Source: Cellulomonas sp. C5510 (lineage in GTDB: Bacteria; Actinomycetota; Actinomycetes; Actinomycetales; Cellulomonadaceae). From it: DNA of 64,000 bases. Positions 8,252 to 16,829 of the stretch are shown in pieces; the stretch's first letter is position 1, and each line of letters starts with the position of its first letter. A program made the translations under genes and the position numbers. The notes under the pieces were generated by a model, which saw nothing but the letters and a program-made list of their open reading frames with translations, did no database searches and was not told where the DNA came from. The stretch is from contig NZ_CP081862.1 in the NCBI RefSeq assembly GCF_019797765.1, positions 1,364,001 to 1,428,000 of the forward strand, in the 5' to 3' direction.

Positions 8252-9292
8252 ATGGCGACGGCGATCGGGTTCGAGCACGTGCGCAAGGAGTACCCGGACG
8301 GCACCGTGGCGGTCGGGGACCTCTCCCTGGAGGTGCGCGAGCACGAGCTGCTCGCCCTCGTCGGGCCGTCGGGCTGCGGCAAGTCCACGACCCTGCGGAT
8401 GGCGAACCGCCTGGTGGAGCCGTCGTCGGGGCGCATCGTGCTCGACGGCGAGGACGTCACCGACGTCGACGCGGTGGGCCTGCGGCGCCGCATCGGCTAC
8501 GTCATCCAGAACGTCGGGCTGTTCCCGCACCGCACCGTCGAGCAGAACGTCGGCACCGTCCCGCGCCTGCTCGGCTGGGACCGGGCGCGCACCCGGGCCC
8601 GCACCGCGGAGCTGCTCGAGCTGGTCGGACTCGAGCCGGGCCGGTACGCCCGCCGCTACCCCCACGAGCTGTCGGGCGGCGAACGCCAGCGCGTCGGCGT
8701 CGCCCGCGCGCTGGCGACGGACCCGCCCGTGCTGCTCATGGACGAGCCGTTCGGGGCGGTCGACCCCGTCGGCCGGCGCCGGCTGCAGACGGAGTTCCGC
8801 CGCATCCAGCAGGAGCTCGGGACGACCGTGATGCTCGTCACGCACGACGTCGACGAGGCGGTGCGGCTCGCCGACCGGGTGGCGGTGCTCAGCCGCGGGG
8901 GTCACCTGGAGCAGCTCTCGGACCCCGTCCGCCTGCTCGCCGCGCCGGCCTCGGAGGCGGTGGCGGACCTCGTGGGGACCGGCGCAGCGGTCCGGCTGCT
9001 GTCGCTCGGCACGGTCGAGCCACGGGACGTCCGGCCGGTGCGCGGGCCGACGGAGGGCACCCGGGCGGCGGCGGCGCCCGTGCGGCTCGGCGACCCGCTG
9101 GACGCCGCGTTCGCCGCCCTCGCCGCGGAGCCGTCCGGGCGCGTCCCGGTGCACGCGCCCGACGGCGGCGGTGTCGCCGGGGAGCTGGACGCCTCGGGGC
9201 TGCTCGCCGCGCTGCACCGCCTGGTGGACGACGCGCAGGAGCGGGCGACCGGCACGGTCGAACCGGAGCCGTCCGCGGGGGTGCGTGGGTAG
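8252..9292 (+). CDS. ABC transporter ATP-binding protein, OpuC/ProV type
   Basis: A 346-residue ATPase energising the osmolyte importer encoded on the opposite strand. Walker A is GPSGCGKST (38-46), the Q-loop is in YVIQNVGLFPH, the signature is ELSGGERQRVGVARAL (139-153) and Walker B is VLLMDEPFGAVD. The switch His is in MLVTHDVDEAV. After residue about 250 there is a short degenerate regulatory tail, where relatives carry CBS domains that sense ionic strength. Only a fragment ([23 protein letters not shown]) resembles CBS, so that sensing may be reduced. A -10-like TAGCGT at 8240-8245 lies six bases before ATG, suggesting a leaderless mRNA. Confidence 0.9.
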   Translation: MATAIGFEHVRKEYPDGTVAVGDLSLEVREHELLALVGPSGCGKSTTLRMANRLVEPSSGRIVLDGEDVTDVDAVGLRRRIGYVIQNVGLFPHRTVEQNVGTVPRLLGWDRARTRARTAELLELVGLEPGRYARRYPHELSGGERQRVGVARALATDPPVLLMDEPFGAVDPVGRRRLQTEFRRIQQELGTTVMLVTHDVDEAVRLADRVAVLSRGGHLEQLSDPVRLLAAPASEAVADLVGTGAAVRLLSLGTVEPRDVRPVRGPTEGTRAAAAPVRLGDPLDAAFAALAAEPSGRVPVHAPDGGGVAGELDASGLLAALHRLVDDAQERATGTVEPEPSAGVRG

Positions 9293-9302
9293 TCTGCCGA
9301 GG

Positions 9303-10220
9303 GTGAGCACACGGATCGCCCTGGCCACCTGCGCCGCCCTGCCGGACCTCGACCCGGATGACGCGCCGCTGGTCGCCGCGCTCCGGGAGCGCGGCCTCGA
9401 GGTCGAGTCGCCCGTCTGGAACGCCGCCGACGTCGACTGGTCGTCGTACGACGCCGTCGTCGTCCGCTCCACCTGGGACTACACCGAGCGCCCGCGGGAC
9501 TTCCGCTGGTGGGCGCAGCGCGTCAGCCAGTCCTCCCGCCTCATCAACCCCGCCCAGGTGCTGACCTGGAACATCGACAAGATCTACCAGCGCGCGATGG
9601 AGGCGGCGGGCCTGCCGATCGTCCCGACCATCTGGATGGACCCGGCCCGCAACTTCGACGCCCGCGCGATCCACACCCGGTTCCCGGCGTTCGGCGAGTT
9701 CGTCATCAAGCCGACCATCAGCGCCGGCTCCCGCGACACCGGGCGGTACGACGCCAGCCAGACGCCGTCGCGGGCCCTGGCGATCCAGCACGTGAAGCAC
9801 CTGCTGGACGCCGGGCGCCACGTCATGGTGCAGCGGTACCTCAAGCAGGTCGACACGGTGGGGGAGACCGCGCTCGTCTACTTCGACGGCGAGCTCAGCC
9901 ACGCCGTGCGCAAGGCGCCGCTGCTGGAGGGTCCGTACCGGGAGGGGGAGACCGACGGCGTGCTGTACAAGGAGGAGGTCATGGCCCCCCGCGAGGCCTC
10001 CGAGGCGGAGCTCGCGCTGGGACGCCGGGTCGTCGACGCGCTGCCCGCTCTGGTGCCGGGCGTCGAGCAGCCCCTGGCCTACACGCGCGTCGACCTCATC
10101 CCCGACGACCAGGGGAACCCTGTGGTCCTGGAGCTGGAGCTCATCGAGCCGTCGTTCTTCTTCGCGCAGGCGCCCGAGGCCGTGCAGCGGTTCGCCGACG
10201 CGGTCGTCCGGCGGCTCTGA
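9303..10220 (+). CDS. ATP-grasp domain protein
   Basis: A 305-residue enzyme of the glutathione synthetase-like ATP-grasp fold, which joins a carboxylate to an amine through an acyl-phosphate. Visible elements are the N-terminal domain with VVVRSTWDYTERP and LINPAQVLTWNIDKIY, the nucleotide-binding lysine region FVIKPTISAGSRDTGRY, the strand MVQRYLKQVD, and the metal-binding end DLIPDDQGNPVVLELELIEPSFFF. The substrates cannot be told from sequence. GTG at 9303 was chosen because a -10-like TAGTCT ends at 9295 and upstream sequence is the end of the ATPase gene. It starts only 10 bases after that gene, so cotranscription is also possible. Confidence 0.82.
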   Translation: MSTRIALATCAALPDLDPDDAPLVAALRERGLEVESPVWNAADVDWSSYDAVVVRSTWDYTERPRDFRWWAQRVSQSSRLINPAQVLTWNIDKIYQRAMEAAGLPIVPTIWMDPARNFDARAIHTRFPAFGEFVIKPTISAGSRDTGRYDASQTPSRALAIQHVKHLLDAGRHVMVQRYLKQVDTVGETALVYFDGELSHAVRKAPLLEGPYREGETDGVLYKEEVMAPREASEAELALGRRVVDALPALVPGVEQPLAYTRVDLIPDDQGNPVVLELELIEPSFFFAQAPEAVQRFADAVVRRL

Positions 10221-10257
10221 GGCCGTGGCCGGCCCGGGGTCGCCGGGCGGCACGTAC

Positions 10258-10294
10258 GACAGCGGCGCAGCCCCTCGGGGACTGCGCCGCTGTC
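10258..10294. terminator. Bidirectional terminator
   Basis: A 13-bp perfect stem (10258-10270 with 10282-10294) with a loop that folds further as CCCC/GGGG. It lies between the ATP-grasp gene (plus) and the 3' end of tRNA-His (minus). Confidence 0.78.
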
Positions 10295-10302
10295 GTCGGT
10301 GG

Positions 10303-10376
10303 GGTGGCTAACGGGACTTGAACCCGCGACCCCCTGGACCACAACCAGGTGCTCTACCTACTGAGCTATAGCCACC
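10303..10376 (-). tRNA. tRNA-His (anticodon GTG)
   Basis: On the minus strand the cloverleaf starts G-GTGGCTA, including the extra 5' G typical of tRNA-His. The D-arm is TAGCTCAGTAGGTAGAGC, the anticodon loop TTGTGGT (anticodon GTG) and the T-loop GGTTCAAGTCC. The acceptor closes with TAGCCAC and C73, which pairs with the extra G. CCA appears to be encoded at 10300-10302. Confidence 0.95.
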
Positions 10377-10431
10377 ATGCGGCCCCGGTTTCGCAGGGCC
10401 GACGAGAAGTGTACCGGTTCCCGCGGGGTCC

Positions 10432-11094
10432 TCAGGACGAGGGGGTCGAGGCGCGGTGAGCGGCGGCCACGGACGTCGCCTCGATGCGGGCGGCGACGGC
10501 CCTGGCGGCCTTGGAGTCCGGGCCGGGCTGCGGCACGAGCAGCGCCTCCCGGTAGTAGCGCAGCTCGTCGACCGACTCGAGGATGTCGGCCAGCGCCCGG
10601 TGCCCGCCGTGCTTCTGCGGCGAGGCGAAGTAGACGCGCGGGTACCAGCGGCGGGCGAGCTCCTTGATCGACGACACGTCGACGACCCGGTAGTGCAGGT
10701 GCGCCACGAGCTCCGGCATGTCGCGGTCGAGGAACACCTTGTCGGTGCCGACGGAGTTCCCGGCCAGCGGCGCCTTGCCCGGCTCCGGAACCCACTCGCG
10801 CACGTACGCGAGCACCTGCTCCTGCGCGTCCGCGAGGGTGGTGCCGGTCGCGAGCGCGTCCAGCAGGCCGGAGGTCGTGTGCATCGTCCGGACGAAGTCG
10901 CCCATCTGCGCGAGCGCCTCCGGGGGCGGGGCGATGACCACGTCGACGCCCTCGCCGAGGACGTTGAGCTCGGAGTCCGTGACGACGGCCGCGACCTCGA
11001 CGAGCGCGTCCGACACGGAGTCCAGCCCGGTCATCTCGCAGTCGATCCACACGATGCGGTCGGCACTGCCGTTGCCGTTGCTGAGGGTGCTCAC
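10432..11094 (-). CDS. orn: Oligoribonuclease
   Basis: A 220-residue DEDDh exonuclease that degrades 2-5-nucleotide RNAs and pGpG in the cytosol. The first acidic pair is Asp18 and Glu20 in VWIDCEMTGLD. The family motif AGNSVGTDKVFLDRDMPEL follows, then the Tyr/Lys region IKELARRWYP and the final His-Asp pair in GGHRALADILESVDELRYYR. A C-terminal extension of about 25 residues (KAARAVAARIEATSVAAAHRA) is longer than in E. coli. GTG at 11092-11094 is the start. It lies 56 bases from tRNA-His on the same strand. Confidence 0.95.
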   Translation of the reverse strand: MSTLSNGNGSADRIVWIDCEMTGLDSVSDALVEVAAVVTDSELNVLGEGVDVVIAPPPEALAQMGDFVRTMHTTSGLLDALATGTTLADAQEQVLAYVREWVPEPGKAPLAGNSVGTDKVFLDRDMPELVAHLHYRVVDVSSIKELARRWYPRVYFASPQKHGGHRALADILESVDELRYYREALLVPQPGPDSKAARAVAARIEATSVAAAHRASTPSS

Positions 11095-11106
11095 CCGCCC
11101 AGGGTA

Positions 11107-11146
11107 CGGGCGAGCCCGCCGGACGGGGGTCCGGCGGGCTCGCCCG
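11107..11146 (-). terminator. Terminator of the small minus-strand gene
   Basis: A 17-bp perfect stem (11107-11123 with 11130-11146) and a 6-base loop. It sits just downstream of the small gene at 11153-11335 and just upstream of orn, and should keep transcription of the two apart. Confidence 0.8.
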
Positions 11147-11152
11147 TCCTGG

Positions 11153-11335
11153 TCAGCGCGCCGCGGCGGGTCGCCGCAGGAGGTGGCGGGGTCGCCGTTC
11201 CGGCGGGCGGCCGCGGGTCTCGGCGACCTGTCTGGACCCCCGGGCGGCGAGCAGCCGCTCGGAGCGCAGGCGGGAGGCCTCCAGGCGCGCCTGGTGGTCG
11301 GCTCGGACGAGCTCGAAGGTGAGGGTGGGGTGCAT
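11153..11335 (-). CDS. Small basic hypothetical protein
   Basis: A 60-residue protein with a helical front half (MHPTLTFELVRADHQARLEASRLRSERL) and an Arg-rich C-terminus (PERRPRHLLRRPAAAR). I recognise no domain. The start at 11335 is preferred to the longer frame because an MHPTLTFEL opening followed by a helix looks like a natural N-terminus, and because CAGGACCACC before it can serve as a weak binding site. A dedicated terminator follows it. The upstream region has no obvious partner gene. Function unknown; it may bind nucleic acid, but that is a guess from charge only. Confidence 0.6.
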   Translation of the reverse strand: MHPTLTFELVRADHQARLEASRLRSERLLAARGSRQVAETRGRPPERRPRHLLRRPAAAR

Positions 11336-11487
11336 GGTGGTGGTCCTGTCGTGCTGCTGGGAAGGACCTGGCCGGGTCCCGGGACTCACCGCGGTGACCC
11401 CTACGGTTCCACCGCCGGGCCGGTCGCGTCACCGGTATTTCTGGGGGACGAACCTGGTCCGCGCGGCGTGGCGCGCGTCGCCCACAG

Positions 11488-11515
11488 TTGAAGCGTCAAT
11501 CACTTCGGGTAGGCT
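11488..11515 (+). promoter_or_regulatory. Promoter with inverted repeat at the -35 of the marR gene
   Basis: A -35 box TTGAAG (11488-11493) and a -10 box TAGGCT (11510-11515) are 16 bases apart, six bases before the ATG at 11522, so the mRNA is probably leaderless. The -35 is inside the palindrome TTGA-AGCG-TCAA (11488-11499), a fitting operator for autoregulation. Confidence 0.55.
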
Positions 11516-11521
11516 CCGGGT

Positions 11522-12052
11522 ATGTCCGACGACCCGCGCTGGCTGACCGCCCGGCAGCTCCAGGCGTGGATGCGGCTCGAGGCGGTGGCCGAGCTGCTGC
11601 CGGCCGCGCTCGACCACCAGCTCCAGCGGGACGCCGACCTGACGCACTTCGACTACCTCGTGCTCGCGAAGCTGTCCGAGGCCCCGGGCCGGACGCTGCG
11701 GATGACCGCCCTCGCGTCCGGCACGAACGCGACGCTGCCCCGGCTCTCGCACGTCGCCGCGCGGCTCGAGTCCCGCGGCTACCTCACCCGCACCCGCAGC
11801 GCGGCGGACCGCCGCGCCACGCTCGCGACCCTCACGGAAGCCGGCTGGGCGAAGGTCGTCGCGACGGCACCGGCGCACGTCGCGGAGGTGCGCCGCCTCG
11901 TGGTCGACCGGCTCACGTCCGACCAGCTCGACCAGCTCGACGCCATCGCGCTCGCTGTCCTCGGGGCCCTCGACCCGGACAACCGGCTGCAGGCGCAGAC
12001 CCCCGTGGCCGACCCGTCCGGCGCCTGCGGGAACGCCGTCGTCGCGTCCTGA
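11522..12052 (+). CDS. MarR-family transcriptional regulator
   Basis: A 176-residue winged-helix regulator. The N-terminal dimerisation helix has WLTARQLQAWMRLEAVAELLPAALDHQL. The wHTH runs from about residue 45, with FDYLVLAKLSEAP, the recognition region MTALASGTNATLPRLSHVAARLESRGYL and the wing TRTRSAADRRATLATLT. The DRR of the wing is typical of the family. The gene sits alone, divergent from the small basic protein, so it may control that gene as well as itself through the TTGA-N4-TCAA site. The ligand and the wider target set cannot be seen. Confidence 0.9.
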   Translation: MSDDPRWLTARQLQAWMRLEAVAELLPAALDHQLQRDADLTHFDYLVLAKLSEAPGRTLRMTALASGTNATLPRLSHVAARLESRGYLTRTRSAADRRATLATLTEAGWAKVVATAPAHVAEVRRLVVDRLTSDQLDQLDAIALAVLGALDPDNRLQAQTPVADPSGACGNAVVAS

Positions 12053-12088
12053 GGGCGACCGCCTCCTGACGCGCCCCCCCGGCCGACC

Positions 12089-12433
12089 TCAGGCCGTGTC
12101 GGCGGCCCGACGCGCGCGGCGGGTCCGCCAGCGGTGCCACACCCGCAGCACCAGCGCCTTGAACCGGTCCGTGAGCCGCCGCACCGCCGGGAACTCCGTC
12201 CCGAGGATCCCCAGGCCGAGGAAGATCACCAGCCAGCCCGGGCCCGGCAGCACGAGCAGGGCGATCCCCACCGCGACCACGCCGCCGCCCACGACCGTGA
12301 CCAGGACCTTGTAGGTCAGCCGCAGCCACGGCGAGCCGTCCAGACGCGCGCGCAGCCGGGCCAGCGCACGGTGCGCCCGGCCGTCCGTGCGCTCCCCGGC
12401 GGCGATCTCCGCGGCCAGGCCGTCGTCCGTCAT
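12089..12433 (-). CDS. TIGR02611-type small membrane protein (PGPGW)
   Basis: A 114-residue membrane protein. Two adjacent hydrophobic spans, [21 protein letters not shown] and [19 protein letters not shown], are joined by the conserved PGPGW turn. A basic C-terminal tail ([18 protein letters not shown]) should face the cytoplasm. This actinobacterial family has no known function. Its 3' end faces the marR gene 37 bases away. It is divergent from the aldehyde dehydrogenase, with a 200-base spacer holding repeated regulatory-looking sequences. Confidence 0.85.
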   Translation of the reverse strand: MTDDGLAAEIAAGERTDGRAHRALARLRARLDGSPWLRLTYKVLVTVVGGGVVAVGIALLVLPGPGWLVIFLGLGILGTEFPAVRRLTDRFKALVLRVWHRWRTRRARRAADTA

Positions 12434-12484
12434 GCGGGCTCCAGGGGTGTCGGGGGTCCTCGGAGAGTAGACGCACCACGACGC

Positions 12485-12535
12485 CCCCGTGTTCCCGCAC
12501 GGGGCTGACCTGCGCTGCAACGGTGCTGCAACCGT
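12485..12535. promoter_or_regulatory. Candidate activator sites upstream of the aldehyde dehydrogenase gene
   Basis: Two adjacent 11-base direct repeats, GCTGCAACGGT (12514-12524) and GCTGCAACCGT (12525-12535), lie one helical turn apart and also create an ACGGT/ACCGT inverted pair. Just upstream is an inverted repeat CCCCGTG-N6-CACGGGG (12485-12491 with 12498-12504). The GAF regulator at 14746 is the obvious candidate to bind here. Confidence 0.5.
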
Positions 12536-12633
12536 GCCCTGCCTACCGTCGCGGCACGGCGCACCGCAACGACGCGGTGCCCCCGGCCCCGGCCGCACCC
12601 CGGCCCGGCCGCAGACCTGCACGGAGGGTGCAC

Positions 12634-14157
<1,524 letters not shown>

Positions 14158-14168
14158 TCGGCACCCCG

Positions 14169-14203
14169 CGCGCGGCCCCGCCCCGACCCGGCGGGGCCGC
14201 GCG
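14169..14203 (+). terminator. Intercistronic hairpin (terminator or attenuator)
   Basis: A 14-bp perfect GC stem (14169-14182 with 14190-14203) between the aldehyde dehydrogenase and DUF779 genes. Because the next gene starts only 20 bases later, it probably lowers rather than abolishes read-through. Confidence 0.65.
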
Positions 14204-14222
14204 GCGGGCGGGACGGAGGCAC

Positions 14223-14678
14223 GTGGACGACGACGAGACGCCCGGCCGGGTCGCGCTGACCCCGGCGGCGGCGGACCTGCTGCGCCGGCTGCACGACCAG
14301 CACGGCGACCTGATGTTCCACCAGTCCGGCGGCTGCTGCGACGGCTCCTCGCCGATGTGCTACCCCGCGGGCGAGCTGCTCACCGGCGACGCGGACGTCC
14401 ACCTGGGCGACCTGCGGGTGGACGGCTTCACGGTGCCGGTGTGGATGAGCCGCGCGCAGTTCGCGTACTGGCGCCACACGCACCTGACGATCGACGTGGT
14501 GACCGGGCGCGGCGCCGGCTTCTCGCTGGAGGCGCCCGAGGGGGTGCGGTTCCTCATCCGGTCGCGGCTGCTCACCGACGAGGAGTGGCGCGCGACGTCG
14601 GCGGGCGAGGAGCCGCCGGAGCTGCTCGTGCGCGGGCCGGGGCGGACGGGCGCGGCGCCGGTGCCGGGAGGGGGCTGA
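14223..14678 (+). CDS. DUF779 domain protein
   Basis: A 151-residue DUF779 protein. The family hallmark QSGGCCDGSSPMCYP (about residues 35-49), with three cysteines, could bind a metal. The rest is a small beta-rich domain (GFTVPVWMSRAQFAYWRHTHLTIDVVTGRGAGFSLEAPEGVRFLIRSRLL). Family members are typically encoded next to aldehyde dehydrogenases, as here, but no biochemical role is established that I know of. GTG at 14223 follows GGACGGAGGC. The C-terminal 25 residues are low-complexity Gly/Pro. Confidence 0.9.
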   Translation: MDDDETPGRVALTPAAADLLRRLHDQHGDLMFHQSGGCCDGSSPMCYPAGELLTGDADVHLGDLRVDGFTVPVWMSRAQFAYWRHTHLTIDVVTGRGAGFSLEAPEGVRFLIRSRLLTDEEWRATSAGEEPPELLVRGPGRTGAAPVPGGG

Positions 14679-14745
14679 CCTCTGGCGCGCCGGGGGCCGG
14701 CCGGGTCAGACTGGCGGCGCGACGACGACGTCGAGGGGGTGGGCC

Positions 14746-16014
14746 GTGCGGACCGACGAGCCGTCGGCGCTCGCGCGCACCCGTGTCGCCCACGAGCGCT
14801 TCCTGCACACCGGGGTGCGCGTCGCGGGCGTCCGCCCGCTCGTCGCCGACTCGTGGCTGCGGAGCCTGCGCAGCGGCGTCGACCCGGAGCGGCCCGCGCC
14901 GCCGGTGACCCTCTCGGAGGCCGACCTGCGGGCGTACCGCGACGAGCACCCGCTGCGCCACGCCCTGCCCCTGGTGCGGGGCCTGCTGCTCGACGCGGCC
15001 GTCGGGGAGGGGTTCGTGGTCGCGCTCACCGACGCCGACGGCCGCCTGCTGTGGGTCGCGGGCGACGCGCGCGTCCGGCGGGCGGTCGAGGAGGTCGGGT
15101 TCGTCGAGGGCGCCGCCTGGGACGAGCAGCACGTCGGTACGAACGCCCCCGGGACCGCGCTGGCGACCGGCCACGACGTGCAGGTGCGCGCCGCCGAGCA
15201 CTTCACGCGGGCCGTCCAGCCGTGGAGCTGCACCGCCGCGGTGCTGACAGGACCGGACGGGCGGGTGCTCGGTGCGCTCGACGTCACCGGCCGCGAGCAG
15301 GCCGCGTCGGTGCTCATGGGCTCCCTCGTCCGCGCCACGGCCGTCGCGGTGGAGGCCGACCTGCGGGCGCGCAGCCTCGCGCGGGACCGTCCCGTCGCCG
15401 CCGGTCGGATGCGGCTCGAGGTGCTGCGCCCCGGGTCGGGCGTGCTCGTCGGGTCCGACGGCGCCCCGCGCACGCTGTCGCTGCGGCACGCCGAGCTGCT
15501 GCTCCTGCTGGGCGAGCACCCGCACGGCCTGCACGCCGACGAGCTGGCGGTGCTGCTGCATCCCGACGCGATGTCCGACGTGGCCGTCCGCGCGGAGGTC
15601 TCACGGCTGCGGCGCGTCGCGGGGCCGCTGGTCGCGCACTCCCGGCCGTACCGCCTCGCCGCGCCGCTCGACTCCGACGTCGCGGCCGTGCGGGAGACGC
15701 TCGCGTCCGGTCGCGTGCGGCAGGCGCTCGACCAGTACCCCGGGCCGGTGCTGCCCCGGTCCCGGGCGCCGGGGGTCGAGCGGGTGCGCGACGCGCTCGC
15801 GGCCGACGTCCGCGGCGCCGTGCTCGGCGGCGACGACCCCGTCGCCCTCCAGGGCTGGCTCGACCGCGACGACGGGGCGGACGACTGGCAGGGCTGGGAG
15901 CGGCTGGTCGCGTGCACCCGGCCGGGCACCGCGGTGCACGCCCGCGCGCTGTCGCGGCTGGACCTGCTGGTGCGGCGGCTCGGGGTGGGGCCGGCACCGT
16001 ACCCGTGGCGGTGA
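14746..16014 (+). CDS. GAF-domain transcriptional regulator with winged-helix C-terminus
   Basis: A 422-residue regulator. Residues about 10-75 resemble the N-terminus of AcoR-type regulators (RPLVADSWLRSLRSGVDPE). Residues about 80-200 form a GAF sensor with AAWDEQHVGTNAPGTALATGHDVQV, AAEHFTRAVQPWSCTAAVL and GALDVTG. There is no AAA+ sigma-54 domain. Instead, residues about 225-305 look like a winged-helix DNA-binding domain (LSLRHAELLLLLGEHPHGLHADELAVLLHP to VRAEVSRLRRVAG). It probably senses an aldehyde or alcohol and activates the upstream aldehyde dehydrogenase. GTG at 14746 was chosen. The C-terminal 100 residues are of unknown role. Confidence 0.83.
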   Translation: MRTDEPSALARTRVAHERFLHTGVRVAGVRPLVADSWLRSLRSGVDPERPAPPVTLSEADLRAYRDEHPLRHALPLVRGLLLDAAVGEGFVVALTDADGRLLWVAGDARVRRAVEEVGFVEGAAWDEQHVGTNAPGTALATGHDVQVRAAEHFTRAVQPWSCTAAVLTGPDGRVLGALDVTGREQAASVLMGSLVRATAVAVEADLRARSLARDRPVAAGRMRLEVLRPGSGVLVGSDGAPRTLSLRHAELLLLLGEHPHGLHADELAVLLHPDAMSDVAVRAEVSRLRRVAGPLVAHSRPYRLAAPLDSDVAAVRETLASGRVRQALDQYPGPVLPRSRAPGVERVRDALAADVRGAVLGGDDPVALQGWLDRDDGADDWQGWERLVACTRPGTAVHARALSRLDLLVRRLGVGPAPYPWR

Positions 16015-16027
16015 CGGGCGCGGTGCG

Positions 16028-16417
16028 TCAGCGGGCGGGGTCGGCGGTGGCGGTGGCGGGACCCGGGCGGTCCGCGCCGTCTCCTCCTGTGCCGCCCGTG
16101 CCGCCCGTGCGGGCCTGCGCCTCGACGTAGGCGCGCAGCACCTCGTGCGGGATGCGGCCCGTGGCCGTGACGGCCATGCCCTGACGCGCCGCCCACGTGC
16201 GGATCACCGACGCCTCCCGCAGCGGGGCTGCCGTGCGGGGCCGACGCGAGGTCCGGCCGGCCTCGAGGAACGGTGCCACGGCTGCGGCGAGCCGGGCCGC
16301 GTTCGCGGGGGACAGGTCCAGCTCGACGACGTGCCCGTCGAGCGCCAGCACGTGGCTCGACGTCGCGGGAGAGCCGTCCAGGTCGTCGACCAGGGCGACC
16401 TGCGTGCGTCGTGCCAC
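16028..16417 (-). CDS. Lsr2-family nucleoid-associated protein
   Basis: A 129-residue Lsr2-like DNA-bridging protein. The N-terminal dimerisation domain has RTQVALVDDLDGSPA and VVELDLSPANAARLAAAVAPFLEAGR. The C-terminal DNA-binding domain has REASVIRTWAARQGMAVTATGRIPHEVLRAYVEA. In M. tuberculosis Lsr2 the minor-groove hook is RGR before IP; here it reads TGR, so one arginine is lost. A Gly/Thr-rich tail follows. This suggests an accessory paralogue, possibly with weaker AT preference. GTG at 16415-16417 is the start. It is convergent with the GAF regulator, 13 bases apart. Confidence 0.87.
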   Translation of the reverse strand: MARRTQVALVDDLDGSPATSSHVLALDGHVVELDLSPANAARLAAAVAPFLEAGRTSRRPRTAAPLREASVIRTWAARQGMAVTATGRIPHEVLRAYVEAQARTGGTGGTGGDGADRPGPATATADPAR

Positions 16418-16616
16418 GTCCGCCCTCCGGGGTCCGATCCCGCACCTCGCCGGCAGCGGGCGGGGTCCGAACCTACGCGCGCGCCACCGGCCGGAAGCGG
16501 CCCGCGGTCGAGGTCGGGGGTGCTGTGCGTCGGGATCGGGGGTCGTGGACACCGCGGCAGGGGTCGGGTGCAAGCCGGGCAGGTACACGACCCCGGGTCC
16601 GTGACGTCAGGTGCGG

Positions 16617-16689
16617 TGCCCCCAGCAGGACTCGAACCTGCAACCGACGGATTAGAAGGCCGTTGCTCTATCCATTGAGCTATGGAGGC
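16617..16689 (-). tRNA. tRNA-Arg (anticodon TCT)
   Basis: A full 73-base cloverleaf on the minus strand. The acceptor is GCCTCCA with TGGGGGC (one T-G pair) and discriminator A. The D-arm is TAGCTCAATGGATAGAGC, the anticodon loop CTTCTAA (anticodon TCT) and the T-loop GGTTCGAGTCC. CCA is not encoded. Confidence 0.96.
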
Positions 16690-16829
16690 GGGGGACGGCC
16701 CGCCGGCGGGCGCCCGTCCGGCGCACCAGCCTACGCGCCCCGGGCCTGCCGCCCCGGGGCCGTCTGCCCCATGGAATCGCAGGTCGCGCGGCGCGGGGGT
16801 TTGGCCGGTGCCCGGTCACGGGCGAGGAT

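Noticed and set aside
14746..16014. Sigma-54-dependent AcoR activator
   Set aside because: No AAA+ domain (no GAFTGA or Walker motifs) is present after the GAF domain, and actinomycetes generally lack sigma-54.
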